In this document: positions 52,481 to 64,000 of the stretch, piece by piece
How the letters are laid out: each line of letters opens with the position of its first letter
How positions within the stretch are numbered: the first letter of the stretch is position 1
NCBI GenBank assembly: GCA_004794655.1
Contig: SMMW01000575.1
Coordinates: 10,119,001-10,183,000 of the forward strand
Direction: 5' to 3'
DNA length: 64,000 nucleotides
From: Marisa cornuarietis
Taxonomy: Eukaryota; Mollusca; Gastropoda; Architaenioglossa; Ampullariidae
Translations under genes and position numbers: made by a program
The notes under the pieces: generated by a model
The model's input: the letters and a program-made list of their open reading frames with translations, nothing else
Database searches by the model: none
Told to the model about the DNA's origin: nothing

Positions 52481-54170
52481 AGTGCCCTCCCAACAGTCCA
52501 GCATCTGTTTCAAGACAGATCTTCACCAGGAACCCTCAAGACTAAGGAACACCTATGGTCATAATCCAGAAACAGACATGAAAAAGATTTTTGTACACCT
52601 GAAATCCGATAAAAGACAGAAATGAATGGAGAGCACTTGTGAGGAGGCTTTGCTCCACAAGTAGGAAGTAGGCACCAAAAAAGAAAATCCAAAGTCTCAG
52701 TCCAAAAGAGTTGTACATATTAGAATGCACAAACAAGGAGAAAAATGCATCACTTATTGATTCAAGAATCTTGGCTTCCAAACGAATTAAATAAAGACTC
52801 TTTAAGAACAAGCAAGTCACCAGCACAGTCTTACTAACATGACAACTAAGTCATATGAGCAGTCATTGCTGTTAATATTAACAATTTCAAGTTTGCAATC
52901 CCTACAGCAAATGTGACAGACAACAGATTAAGTGCAGTGGAGACCTGCAATTATCTATGAATTAGAAGAATGCTCTAAGTGCCTCATGAAAAGGTTCTTT
53001 CTGAGAAGCTTTACACATAATAAATCCTTACAGAAGTTATAAAATGTCATGAAATTTGGTACATTTTGTCCCTGCAATGTTTCCGTCCATGGATACTCTC
53101 ATGACTTGATTCTGTGCTTTGTGAAAAGTAGATGGTCTGAACACATTCTATGACTATCATTCCTACAGTACATCAGGAAAGAAAAAAAAAAAGGCTATTA
53201 GCAGAGCTATACCACAGACTTGTATGAACATCTGTGGCTGTACCAATGTGCCTCTTCCAAAAGAGAAACATTCTTATGTCTTTTAAGCAAATATTAGACA
53301 TTTTTTCAATATTCTTTTCTGACACTTGAGTTAGGTTTCTTCTTTGAAACTGATGTTGAAAAAAAACATTCTCACAGGATTACTCCATTGATGGCTTTTA
53401 TAGGTCTTCTTAGTTTACAATGTCAGTATGCTGCATCTTCATTTAAACTCTTTAGGCTGAGTTGCATGAGCATTCATACCATTTCATAAATTAAGCAGGG
53501 GGAAGTTGATAGTCAGGTAGTTGGAGCATGACTGTCTGATACCTATGTGCCACAGCAAACTTTCCCCATTGAACCCAACTGCCGGGAATGGGCACCTGAC
53601 TCTGTAGATGTATGGTGAAAGGTAAAGCAGTGAGAGAGAGAGAGAGAGGCGATGGGCATTGATTACCCTCACAAAGAAAACCTGGCCATGATGACAAGAA
53701 AAAGGTTAGGAGACAACATTCAAATGAATTACTCATATATTTGAGGACTCATGTATGAAACACACATATATATATATACACACACACAATTTGTATCAAA
53801 TTAATTTTTTGCAGTCAAGCTGCTTTACTGCAGATCAAGTGTTCAGGTAATGACCATGCACCTGAGATATCATCTGCTTATCTGAATTATTGCCTATTCC
53901 ATTGAAGGTTACATATATATTTTTTAAATTCTCAATCCATATTTTATTTTAGAACCATTAGAAAATATAATTATGAATTATGTTTTCATAAACACAAATG
54001 AATGATACTGAAGTCATTATGGGCATGGATACACACATACAGATCGATATAATACACAAGACTGTACTGTGCATTTGAATATAAATTGTTCATTTGTTAA
54101 GACTTTGCTAAGCTGTAGCTTAATATTCTGGTCTCAACATTATACTTATCAGACAAAGCTGCTGTTTTAG
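52480..54170 (+). pseudogene. Decayed copy of the PLK4-A 3' end (A')
   Basis: Plus-strand matches in order to PLK4-A: AAAATGCATCACTT near 52745 (cf. 22396), AGTCATATGAG near 52848 (cf. 22577), AATGCTC-AAGTgCCTCA near 52970 (cf. 22704). Then the 3' flank: TTAAGCAAATATTAGACATT near 53284 (cf. 24480), TTTTTTGCAGTCAAGCT near 53805 (cf. 24680), GGGCATGGAT near 54022 (cf. 25253) and GTCTCAACAT near 54132. Stops and indels abolish coding, and the polo-box part is missing. It sits tail-to-tail with copy C. Confidence 0.78.
53630..53648. repeat. (GA)n microsatellite
   Basis: Short GA run within the decayed A' copy. Confidence 0.85.
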
Positions 54171-57100
54171 GGTAGAAATGCTTCCTTTGAAGTAATATTT
54201 AATTATTTTCTAACCCTAAACAAGGATATTAAAACTGTTTCATGCCCATGCTCTCAAAATCTGTAAAAAGTCTCTTTACTGGCTTAGTTTCTCAGGTGGT
54301 GGGAGAATATCGTCACAAACCTGCTGTATATATATATATATTTTGTAAATTTTTGTTGAATGAGAACAGAAAGCATGGTCAGATGGGAGAGTGTTTTGCA
54401 TGGGTGTGAGCATCTCATGATGTAATGGTGTCACTGAGGAGCTCCCCTTGTAGAAATGTTGAAAATTAGGAATGAGAGGAAAGAGCGAGCGATTTTTGTT
54501 GCCCGACGCATGTCCTTGACTGTGACATTAGGAATACTTGACCATTTTCTCCAGTGCTGTATTTAAGTCCTGCCATATGTAAAATTGTGAAGTCCTGACC
54601 AGACTGATAAAAGGTGTACAATTTTCATGTAAAATCTGTTGAGGTTTTCATTTTTGGAATCTTTATACAAAAGTTTTGGACGAGAATAGTAATATGTCTT
54701 CATACATTTATAATGATTGTCAGATTTGTTTAAGTAGTGCATTTTTTGTCCAAGTTTTTTGTTTCTCTTTCATTCCTGTGTTCGATGTGGGCTATCACGC
54801 TGAATCTAACATCACAAGGTGTAGCAGCAGCAAAAGACTGCATCATAGTTCATAGTTCCATGGTTTGTGGTAGTTCTGATGGCAGGAGTTTCAGAAGCCA
54901 ACTTGTCAAGTGAACTTTTAAATCAAAGACTTTTACTATGGCGAGAGGGGGATGGGATTGCTGTTATGTGTTTTGTATAGTTAAGCACTGTTCTTTGTTG
55001 ATTATTTTTTTAAAAATCAGATTTGTTTGTGTATGTCTGTTGAGCTGTTGTGACAAATATATTTTTCAGATTGCGTTCTCTATTAAGTACATACACAATC
55101 TAGTTCAACATATCTTTAATTGTGTGATAAAACTGTGAAATAAAACATGCATGAGGAAAGGCATACATGTTAATACAGCAAAATAAACATTACAGACATC
55201 TCATAAAAGCATACCATAAGCATGTAGACACATCTTATGTTCATGACCTGAAATTTCAGATTGCTGCAAAAGGTGTGAGGTCTGAGCAACTATGCAATGT
55301 TTAGAAATGGAACAAGACTGTATAAAAATTAATGAACAATTAAAAACAGTTCATTAATGTTGTCAAGACAAGCTTATTCAGACAAATCTGACACAGCAAT
55401 CCAACTTGAACGCACCTGATAGGCTCCTAAAGTTTATTAACCAATGAGCTTTAATGAATGTACTGCCTGCATTCCAGCCAGTTCATTATAAATGCTGACG
55501 ATGTACTGACCTGCACTTCAAATTTGCAATCTTTAAAGGCAAAATGCATACAAATGCCTGATAAAGGTCCCTAGCATGCAATAATGTAAGTTAATGCACG
55601 ATGTCTACCTCCAAAAATGTATGCATCTGCAATGTGATTTGATGAGGTGCTGTTTTGGCAAAGTCTGCAATAAAATGACAAAGGAATTCCATTGCATCAA
55701 TGATCTTGCTTCATCTTTGTACATTAAAAACAAAATGCATTTCCAGGCTAATGCATGGAACAAACACTACTGCAGTGCAGTCCTGCCATAACAGCTTTAA
55801 CAAGTACCATTATTTGAAGCCCACTAATTATATATGATTTCCTTTCCAAAGGGACAGATATCAACAATGCTAAAAGAGCAAGTCTGATCTATAGGCATAG
55901 TATTTTTTATACCTGTCTCTTCGAACACCAAGAATTCACAGTCATGGGCAAGCATTTTCTTGACACCTTTAGAAATTAATTTCTCTGCCACCAGAACAAA
56001 CCTCTACGAAATAAAATTTAGAGGTAGAACTGGACATAAACATGCATGAAAGATTGGACATGATTTTTCAGCTGGTTTTATAATTAAAAATATAAATAAA
56101 AACATAATGAAGAAAGGAATGAGACCCCAGTTCAAAGAAGAATGACAATCACTTGCAAGGATTCTTAAGAAAGATACCAATCAATTTTACTATTAAAAAA
56201 ATTAGGATAAATTTTACACCTGCTAACATGCACCTGAATATAAGAGAAAAGTTAAAATGGAAAAAGTACATGTCATCACAGCCAGCTTGCTTGGTATTTG
56301 TTCACATTTGGAAACAAAACATTGCTGATTTAAGAAAAACAAACTTGTATAATACAACCCAGTTTTACTTGAATAAACTGAGACTGTCAAGAAATAAAAA
56401 AAGAACAAGAAATGAAAGTGAGCGAAATAAAGTGAATGATTATTGGTGAGCAAAGGCTTCCATGTTTTCATGTATAGTGACATTTTTTAATGTTAATTTT
56501 ATCAGAAGCATACAAACTAAGAAGAAAACTCTCAAGTCCTTATATTTTGTGAAAATCATAAACAAAAGAATGCACATAGAGTGACTCTGGATCATGGGAT
56601 TCTGTGGGCAGTTTAACACACCAATGAATAACTGCTATTTCTTTTAATAACTGACATCAGTGCTGTGGGTGTTATAGTCTGATGCAGAAAGAATCATGAA
56701 GGCATACCTTACATGCCAGCAATTAGTGGTTCCCAAACACTTTTTGTTTTTGATCACTCCCACTAGCCATATTGTCCAGATAAAGATCTAAGCCACCTAC
56801 ATTTTTAGTTTGATGGCACAGCAAAAGCAATATCCTCCCAAACCCAAATAATGAAATATGAATTCAAAACATCTATAAAGCACAATGGCACTACTTTGTA
56901 CACTGAAAGGATAGTGATGTCTTGCTGCCTTAGAAAAAAACAGAGGTAGTAACAGTGCAGAGGAGCAATTAATTTAGTGATTAGATGAAAAAGATTCTTT
57001 AAAACAATGACATGACAATGACACAGGTAGGAATGACTCAACAAAGCAGGTAAGGCAGTCTTCCAGATCATGTTACTAAAAAAAAACACAAAAAAACCAG

Positions 57101-57385
57101 AGGTGAGGTCAAACACACAAAAGGACGCCAAGCCACTGTGATCAGCATCGTGCAAAGCATCAAGTTATCAGACTGCAGCAGCTTTGTACTATACTACAGT
57201 TCAGAATGTCTTGATCATCTACATAGTGGACACTGCTTTTTGACTAGAAATGTTCAGGAAAACTAAAGAGTTAATGCTGGGAAAATTTTAGCCCTTCTAG
57301 CAGCCTGGAATAGAATAGAATAAATATAACAATGCTCTTTTAATATGGGTAAAACTGACATGCAGAATTAGTAAAACTCTTCCTT
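54171..57385. other. Intergenic stretch without a recognised gene
   Basis: AT-rich sequence with only short ORFs lacking family signatures (for example 55594-55791, 56153-56449). No transposon ends were recognised. Confidence 0.5.
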
Positions 57386-57569
57386 TGGAGTGTTTACCCA
57401 GGACAGTAATGGAGATTGGAAAGCTCAGCACACATTTTAGCGATAGCTACGTGAGACTGGTATGGGTGTTGAAAGGTCTGAGTATCCCTGAAGTGGCAAA
57501 CAGCATCATTACTTCTTAATGTGGAGTGTTTACCCAGGATAGTTATGGAGATTGGAAAGCTCAGCACAC
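57386..57569. repeat. Direct repeat of 48 bp, 136 bp apart
   Basis: GGAGTGTTTACCCAGGA, then AT or TT variants, then GGAGATTGGAAAGCTCAGCA, occurs at 57386-57433 and 57522-57569 with two or three differences. It lies just beyond the stop of PLK4-C. Confidence 0.88.
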
Positions 57570-57648
57570 TGTATAGGTATAGAGCAGACTGATGTATATC
57601 AGTTCCTACTCTGGCTCAGTAAAGACTACTCAGTATGTTGCAATGGCA

Positions 57649-60600
57649 TCACCTTGAAATGGAAGAAGATGCTGTTGATGACTTTGCACCACGCAGGTGC
57701 TCTACGACAAGTGTCACCTTTTCCAGTTTTTCCTTGACCTCTGGCGGTAGCTGATTATTTTGATACCTGAAGCATATCAATGTCGATATGGGATGTGAGT
57801 CTGTATTTATTTAACAATCATGTCCTTAGTGTATATCAGCTTACATATGAGCTTTTACCTATGAAGAAAGTTCCAAACTTAAAAATGTTGATGAAATTTG
57901 GTTGAAAATCAAAACCAAGAGTGTAGCTTAATTTCACGTAACTTCTTGGTGTAAGCCAAGTAAACCTCAGGGTAAACAACCAAGAGAAGTACTGATACTA
58001 AACATATTTGAAAGAACATTTATGGGAATAGGAAATACAAGAAAACTTTAGGAAACACTCTGTGAACAGAATTGAACAGCTGTCAAGGGCTCCACTCACT
58101 TCGTGACATTGTTGGCAACATCAATATATGTGAAGGTTGTGGCTGAGAACCCCACGCCAAGCTGTGTCCCATCATTAAACTTAACCCAGATCTCTCCATT
58201 AGCAAGCATCGATGCCCAACCAATGTTTTCCACGAAGAATGGGTGGATGACCTCATGCGTGGCTGCTGTGAAAGTGCTGCTGGTCTTAGAAGACGTGCTT
58301 GTTGCAGTGATGGTAGACATCAAGGTATTATCCAGGCATGGCATCTAAGAAAGAAATTACTTTATCTTTATGCTTTTACTTGTTGCTAGCATGTTACGAA
58401 AAGCACCAGTAGCCAAAACACCACAACATGCCCTCTCTCTCACACATGTATGCATGTTTCCCAGAAATTAGACATACTGGTGAAGTACACATGTAAACTC
58501 TGGACAACCCTTGGTTGTTAATGTCATCAATTTCTGAAGATTTTAACTAAAAAATGCATTTTTTTTTGTACACAGAACAGCACCCAGAGATTGTCTCTAG
58601 TTTGCACATATCAATGTTTTCCCCCCCCCCTATCTCCCAATTAAAAATAAAGAAAATATATACACACACAAACCATGCAGATTATTTTTGCCAAGATGAG
58701 AAAAAAAATTATCATGCCTTCCAAATTCACCATGCTCCAACACTTTCAAGCCTTAAAGGCGGAACTTCTTTAGACTGTAGGAAGAAAATGATTTCGCCCA
58801 TGTGAGGGAAGGTAGGAGTACACACAGTGCTGATAAGTAGCGGTCAGGTAGTCGGCACCGCCTGTGATCTCCACCCTGCCTGTTGCTGGTAGGCAATTAG
58901 GGAAGACTGACAGCATGTAAAAGTCCGCATCATGGGTACTCCAACTTGTGCGGGCGAAACCATTTTAAAAACCCCCTTCAAAAAGTTCCGCCTTTAGCCT
59001 CGACACTGAGCCAACCTAACAGCAACCATACATAACCCCCAACCCTAAGAGAGAGAGAGAAAGAGAGTGAGTTTTAACCACTTTTGTTCACACAGCAACA
59101 CACTACTAACTTACTGTTGTAGGTGACTCTGCTGAGATGATTTTAGGTGGGTGGTTTACATGTGAATGCATTTCTCCTGATGCTGAACTTTGCACGCTGC
59201 TTGCTTTTCGGCTGTGCACACTTGGCCGCCTAAAAGAGGGGGTACTTTCTGCTTAAATATGTTAAAGTTTATTTTTTCTGAAAAAATTAAAATCATGTCA
59301 CTACCATCTTTAGTCACTACTAATTTCTGACAGGTTAGTGAAAATTCCTAAAGAATTAGAAGAGAGATTCTTGGGCTATAGTTATGAAATGAGGGTAAGT
59401 CATTGCCCCAGGCAGCATGGGAAAATCAAGGGCAAGCATCTTGCCTTGTCCAGACCTTGCCAAATAGTGCTTTACCACTGGGGCCATAGATTAAATGCAA
59501 GTGAAAATGATACTCTGGGGTAAGATAAAAGAAACTGGTATCTGCTGGGTATGGACACTTAGTAACTAAGATACCCGCCCCTAATTTCCTTGTTTTTGTC
59601 TAAGGGCAACAACTTACCACCCCTTCAGAACTATGAACACTGCAGGACAGACTACAAACAGCAACTGCAGTCAGTAGCTTTGATCTCAGAAAAGGATAGA
59701 ATAAACAAATATTACATCAATTGTGGTAGTATGTCTTAACTGTCATTCTGAACAAGTTTCTCTTCAGATGCATATACCTGTGCATCCACATGCATGCACA
59801 ACACATACCCATCCCTTCCCCCTGACATACAGATTTGCATATGCACACATATTTCAACACACCTGCCAACAATGACAGGAAGAAGCTGGTCTTTCAAAAT
59901 GCCATTGACTTGCACTGCACTGATGACTGCCTCAAGCTGCATGCACTGCTGTCGACACTAGAAAGAAAAGCACAGTTTAAGTGAGTGGTAAAACAGCACA
60001 TGCATTGCTTGGGAACCAAACCTTTTTCTGGTCAAACCCAGACATTCCACTCCCTTTTTAAATGATATCTGACGTTTACAAAATCTGAGGAACATTTAGT
60101 GAAGCTCTTAATGAAAAAATTGCCATTTATGAATATTTTTCATGCTTTGACATACTGTAAATTTCAGTCTATTGAGCACACCTGTATATAACCGGCACCA
60201 CTAAAAAAAATAATCTCTACTTATTTAACAAAAAAGCCGCACTGGTTTATAAGCTGCAAATATACACAACTTGAAAGCTGCATCGTAGGCATTTTGTCTC
60301 GTTTTCGGTATGATGAGGGTGTGTGTTTCAGCAACTTACCTGAATGCTTCAATTGTATGCAGCTTTGATTTTAAAAATGGGAAGTTAACACAGTAACAAC
60401 GTTAACACTTTAACATGGAGCTCATTGAAATATTAATCAGAATTGAAAAAATATGCAAATCAGCCACACTGCTGTTTAAGCCACAGGGTTTAGAGCTAGG
60501 GAAAAAAGTTGCGGTGTATAATCTGAAATTTATGGTATGTGATTTAACCCTCTTGGTTTTGGTAAACACTATAAGTATGTACAAGACATTGGCTTAAAAC

Positions 60601-62682
60601 TGAAGACTGCGAAGACGACAGGGTGAGTTTTGTTTTCATTATTGCTGCTTTCAGGTAAACATTAGACCAAGAAACCTATACATTTTTGGAAAGGAAAAAG
60701 CTTGAACTTTGCAATAAAAGTAATGAAAATTGGCTATCTTTACTCTGGTGGCAGCAACAATCCAAGAAAATTCACATTTCACATGTTGACCACATTCATA
60801 GTACACACAGTTTCACTTAAAAATCATGCCAATGTCCACATATTGTTGATAGTTGTCCAAAACACAAAGAAAACTATTTACATATCATATATATATATAT
60901 ATATAAGAAGCAGTTTACTTATGGTAACTGACAAAGCAGCCAGGGCACAATCCTAAATCACAAACAGGGCACTGGAATGAGGTGCGCACGCGTTTGTTGT
61001 GTCTAGCCACGCAGTTTCTTTTCTTGCCTGCTGGCAACTTTGTCAGTTCATGTCCACCACCTCCATAAGGTGGCTGGGGTTGGGGAAGAACAGCTGGGGC
61101 AACTTGCAGAGACCTCTTTTCTTTGGCAGCCATGATATCTAAAGCTTTACGGCGATGCCTAATAACCTTGGTTGGGTAATAGTTCCCAGTCAACCCCTCC
61201 ACAACTTCCACCATGAACTGAGCCCTGCTTTCTTTTGATGGTCCTTTCCCTATTCCCTTTAACCAATGCTACCCTTCAGCTGTCAACTCCATAGTCATCC
61301 ATAGACCTACAGTCATCCCCTTCATGTTATGAGTGCACTTTAGGAAACACCTGAAAGGCTTTTTTTTTTAAGCTCCAGCTGCAGGACAACCCCATCCTGA
61401 GTAGTGACAGCTAGCAGTCAGATTTAAATTTTGACTACCAGGATTGTTTGAACTTTCTTCCTGTGGTTCCTCCTCATTCTTGTTACCTTCAATTCCCTAT
61501 GCTTTTTCACTTTTCCACATTTCAGTTGATCTTAACAATGGCATTAGAAGTAGCAAACACATCTAGCTGACTGAAGTAAAACTGAAGATACATTTTAGAC
61601 CAAAAAATTAAAACAAAAGTTATGTACATGAATGGTGAATATTCTCCGACGTTCAAAACTTTCAAAATAGGCTACAATTTTCCAAACCTTTTCTGAATAG
61701 TCCACAAGTTCTCGAGTGTCTTGGTTGAGATGGAGGCTGGATTTGACAGAGTCCAGCATGAGAGATGTCCCTTCCTTCTCAAGAATGCAAATACCTCTAT
61801 GTGAAAATGATACTTTGGCACCTGTCACCAGCAGACATAATTTAAATAGTAAAGCAGTTAGATGTATAAATTTCTTAAACTAGGTGCTTCAATGAAGTTT
61901 TTAAAAAATGCATATTAATGATTTATGCTCAGTAAATAGATCTCTTCTGTTCTGATTACAGTGATATCTGAACCACTACTGTATAAAATAAATACTTCAG
62001 TTATAGACTTTTTGTGACTGTTGAACTTTAGGTACAGTATTGTGCCTACTTCACCAACATACAGCAGCCAAATTATAAATTATTAGTCTATTTTTATCTT
62101 TATTATTACAAGAATGAAGGGAGGAAAAACCTTTTTTAGCACATTGTAGTAAAAAAAAAAGTGCTAAAACATACACAATGATGGAAGTCACACTTTCAAG
62201 CAGAAAATACACAGTGGAGGCCCAAGTTTGGTACTTCAAATGCCAGCAACACACAGAATACTCTCAATTTTTTAAGAGATTTGACACACCAGTTAGAAGA
62301 CCCTCCTTTGACGTTAACAAAATACTAAATCTGACTACATTTTCACACCAAACCATATACCTTTAGATGCCCAAATGACCAATCTATTTTTCTGAGTGCT
62401 TTTGGTAATCATAATGATGTTTTATGTTAAGAACACTTACACTGGAAATAACACAAAACCGGAACCATGTGTACACCTATCTTTCATATCTATGTACACC
62501 CTAACAACTATCACTATCTTTAGCTCCAGCTAAACACAGCTCATTTACAGTAATAATGGCTCTCACCTTCATAAAAAGTTGCCTCAAAGTCAGCAGGCTG
62601 TGAGTTTTCCATCAACATGCACTTTGCCTTTTCTGTGTACACGGTCACTTTTGGTGTTTTTGAACGCACAAGATCTATAAAT
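57649..62682 (-). CDS. PLK4: PLK4 copy C: late PB1, PB2 and PB3 exons; any 5' part beyond the window
   Basis: Minus-strand exons: 62682-62567, 61821-61688, 59948-59863, 59229-59115, 58344-58100, 57766-57649 (stop 57651-57649). Joined in phase they give about 270 residues. Blocks: [71 protein letters not shown]3 has [20 protein letters not shown], and the tail [20 protein letters not shown]. Exon lengths largely equal those of copy B (116, about 131, 86), so the two arose by duplication. Here every exon is open. The preceding PB1 exon (LPAKYF-type) was not found up to 64000, although it is only 275 bp away in copy B. Copy C is therefore either 5'-truncated or has a longer intron with kinase exons past the window. 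A piggyBac remnant and several MITEs occupy its introns. Confidence 0.85.
58757..58993. mobile_element. 237-bp TTAA-type MITE in a PLK4-C intron
   Basis: Perfect 11-bp inverted ends AGGCGGAACTT and AAGTTCCGCCT are flanked by TTAA (58753-58756) and TTAG (58994-58997, one change). Sub-terminal blocks ATGATTTCGCCCATG and CGGGCGAAACCATTTTAAAA match the 2.2 kb element at 27557-29743. Confidence 0.85.
59395..59490 (-). mobile_element. Possible tRNA-derived SINE fragment
   Basis: The minus strand reads GGCCCCAGTGGTAAAGCAC, then GGTCTGGACAAGGC, resembling a tRNA-like head. Short and diverged. Confidence 0.3.
60151..60539. mobile_element. 389-bp MITE with 17-bp inverted ends
   Basis: The left end CATACTGTAAATTTCAG and right end CTGAAATTTATGGTATG are inverted with two mismatches. 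The interior has GCCGCACTGGTTTATAAGCT. No coding capacity; the target duplication is unclear. Confidence 0.7.
60544..61214 (-). mobile_element. piggyBac-like transposon remnant
   Basis: The end at 60544 is TTAACCCTCTTGGTTTTGG, the same TTAA plus terminal sequence as the MITE at 25745-25983, and similarity to that MITE runs about 190 bp inward. The minus-strand frame 61214-60915 encodes a Cys-rich C-terminal domain ([31 protein letters not shown]) typical of piggyBac transposases, preceded by [13 protein letters not shown]. The catalytic core and the other terminus were not found, so it is a truncated copy. Confidence 0.82.
60885..60904. repeat. (AT)n microsatellite
   Basis: AT run directly beyond the end of the piggyBac coding remnant. 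Confidence 0.9.
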
Positions 62683-64000
62683 CTGAAATCCCCCCAAAAT
62701 TTACAATCAAATTGCAAGACATGTTCTACTAATTTTTAACCATTAAATAAAAACCTTAGTTAAAGTCACGATAACACTTTTCTTAATTAAGCAAATCATC
62801 ACATAATCATCAGGGTCAGTTTGCCTTTCGTTGCCTTACCAAGTTGAATTGGTAAGCTTCTACATGTGATCTAGCCAACGTGCATGACTTTAAACACCTG
62901 TAAAGGGACAGGTAAGATAGAAGTTTAGATTTTGAGCATCAGGGAATAAGTAACTAAATGATGGCAAGGGAAAACAAATAGTTAAATTTCTTTATTGATC
63001 AACAAGAAAAGAAAATAATAAATACATGTAGTGGGAGTTAACAGGAACAGAAAAAAATAAATACATGTAGTGGGAGTTACCAGTTTTCACCTTCATGTAC
63101 TCTAGATATACACTTGATTTGTGTGTAAACCATCATTCATCTGTATGATGCAGATAACTGCAGGATGGCGTATTTTAAGTTTTTTCATGACTGTTTGGTT
63201 TTTAAGTTACCATGTACTGTCATCTAATGGGATTTTTCTTTTCTACTTCAACTTCTACTCAGACACTAATCCACCACATTCATTTTCTATGTTGAATTAA
63301 TAAAATAATATCTGTGAATCCCTCAAAATTTGACAACACAACAAATAAGGAGGAACCTTTTGCTTCCAACGGTAACAAATGGACTATTCTAAGCACGTAC
63401 GTAGGTTCCCTGTACCAATGCATAGACTGTAACTAAGGGATGCTGAGATTGGTTTAGATCTGGCTTTTTTTTTTGTCCACAGATTTATACTTTGTTTACA
63501 AGTGCAATTATTTTCCCTTGAATCCTAAATGTTACTGCGTTAATATTGTAATATGAAATGAAACAAAACAACTGGTGACCTACACTTGTGGGTTCTGCAA
63601 AAGATTGTAATGAAGCACAATTGACTTAAAAATGTACTTTACACGATTTCTGCAGAAAATCATAATGCAGGGTAAATAGTCGACCAGAAGCTGTTGATTT
63701 TAAAATGTGTTTAATAATTTTTTCAACAGCTGATTTCTCCAAAAAGCCGTCACAGCACACAAATTGTTGGTTGCTAGTTGGATTGGGGAAGTGGCTGTAA
63801 TAGATTTAGATTATATTCATATAGTGAAATAAGTGAATAATTTTTTTGGGGGTCATAACAAGATCTTAATAAAGAGGTTTTACTGTATTACCACATTTTA
63901 TGAATTTTGTTTGACTGCATCTTCAAACATGAAAAGGACATGTCCCTTTGCCTAACTGGTTAGAGGGTGGCTGCTCTCTGCCATTTTTCATCTTTAAGGT
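62683..64000. other. Window end without a recognised gene
   Basis: AT-rich. AATAAATACATGTAGTGGGA is repeated at about 63017 and 63057. At 63953-63970, GCCTAACTGGTTAGAGGG resembles a tRNA A-box and may open a SINE that runs out of the window. The missing PB1 exon of PLK4-C was searched for and not seen. Confidence 0.5.

Noticed and set aside
57649..62682. Copy C as the spliced downstream end of PLK4-B
   Set aside because: Both are on the minus strand and C lies upstream of the B start codon, so normal cis-splicing cannot join the B kinase to C.
63953..63970. Possible tRNA gene
   Set aside because: Only an A-box-like stretch is visible before the window ends and no B-box or cloverleaf can be checked. 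Better seen as a possible SINE head.

Overview
This is a window of animal (metazoan) nuclear DNA: intron-rich genes with GT-AG splice sites, AT-rich introns, many microsatellites and a dense mix of LINE, DIRS, SINE and cut-and-paste transposon remnants. The protein sequences look invertebrate. The repeat types (RTE and CR1/L2-like LINEs, V-SINE-like SINE, DIRS, TTAA MITEs) suggest a mollusc, probably a gastropod, but this is an inference and no species is claimed. There is no sign of bacterial DNA.

Layout. (1) 1-6334 (+) holds the last eleven exons of O-GlcNAc transferase (OGT), covering almost the whole catalytic half. A 1.3 kb TIR transposon sits in one intron, and the 3' UTR is followed by a 5'-truncated RTE LINE (7721-10076) with a perfect 13-bp target duplication. 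(2) 10.1-17.4 kb is gene-poor and contains a badly decayed LINE at 15.4-17.0 kb. (3) 17434-23706 (+) is PLK4 copy A, encoding linker end, PB1, PB2 and PB3 with no kinase exons found. Its 3' flank runs to about 27 kb. (4) 27557-29743 is a 2.2 kb TTAA/TIR element with a LINE and a SINE nested in it. (5) 29913-31457 (+) is an intact, intronless IMP dehydrogenase. (6) 31.5-37.6 kb is a mosaic: a second copy of the OGT 3' UTR, split by a 3.8 kb TIR insertion, is joined directly to a second copy of the PLK4-A 3' flank. (7) 51305-39579 (-) is PLK4 copy B, with intact kinase, degron, linker, PB1 and PB2. Its PB3 end is broken by a 22-nt tandem duplication, stops and a LINE insertion, and a DIRS retrotransposon occupies one intron. 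(8) 52.5-54.2 kb (+) is a decayed copy of the end of PLK4-A. (9) 62682-57649 (-) is PLK4 copy C, with intact late PB1, PB2 and PB3 exons. Any earlier exons would lie beyond the window.

The main result is a PLK4 cluster made of complementary partial copies: a kinase copy that has lost PB3 (B), and two polo-box copies with no kinase visible here (A, C). They lie in a tail-to-tail arrangement that appears to have been duplicated as a unit (A-end followed by B/C-end, twice). PLK4 dimerises through PB1-PB2 and binds STIL through PB3, so separate kinase and polo-box proteins would matter biologically if expressed. Assembly error and ordinary pseudogene decay are the main alternatives.

Exon boundaries were placed by eye from splice signals, phase continuity and remembered family similarity. 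No alignment or database search was run.
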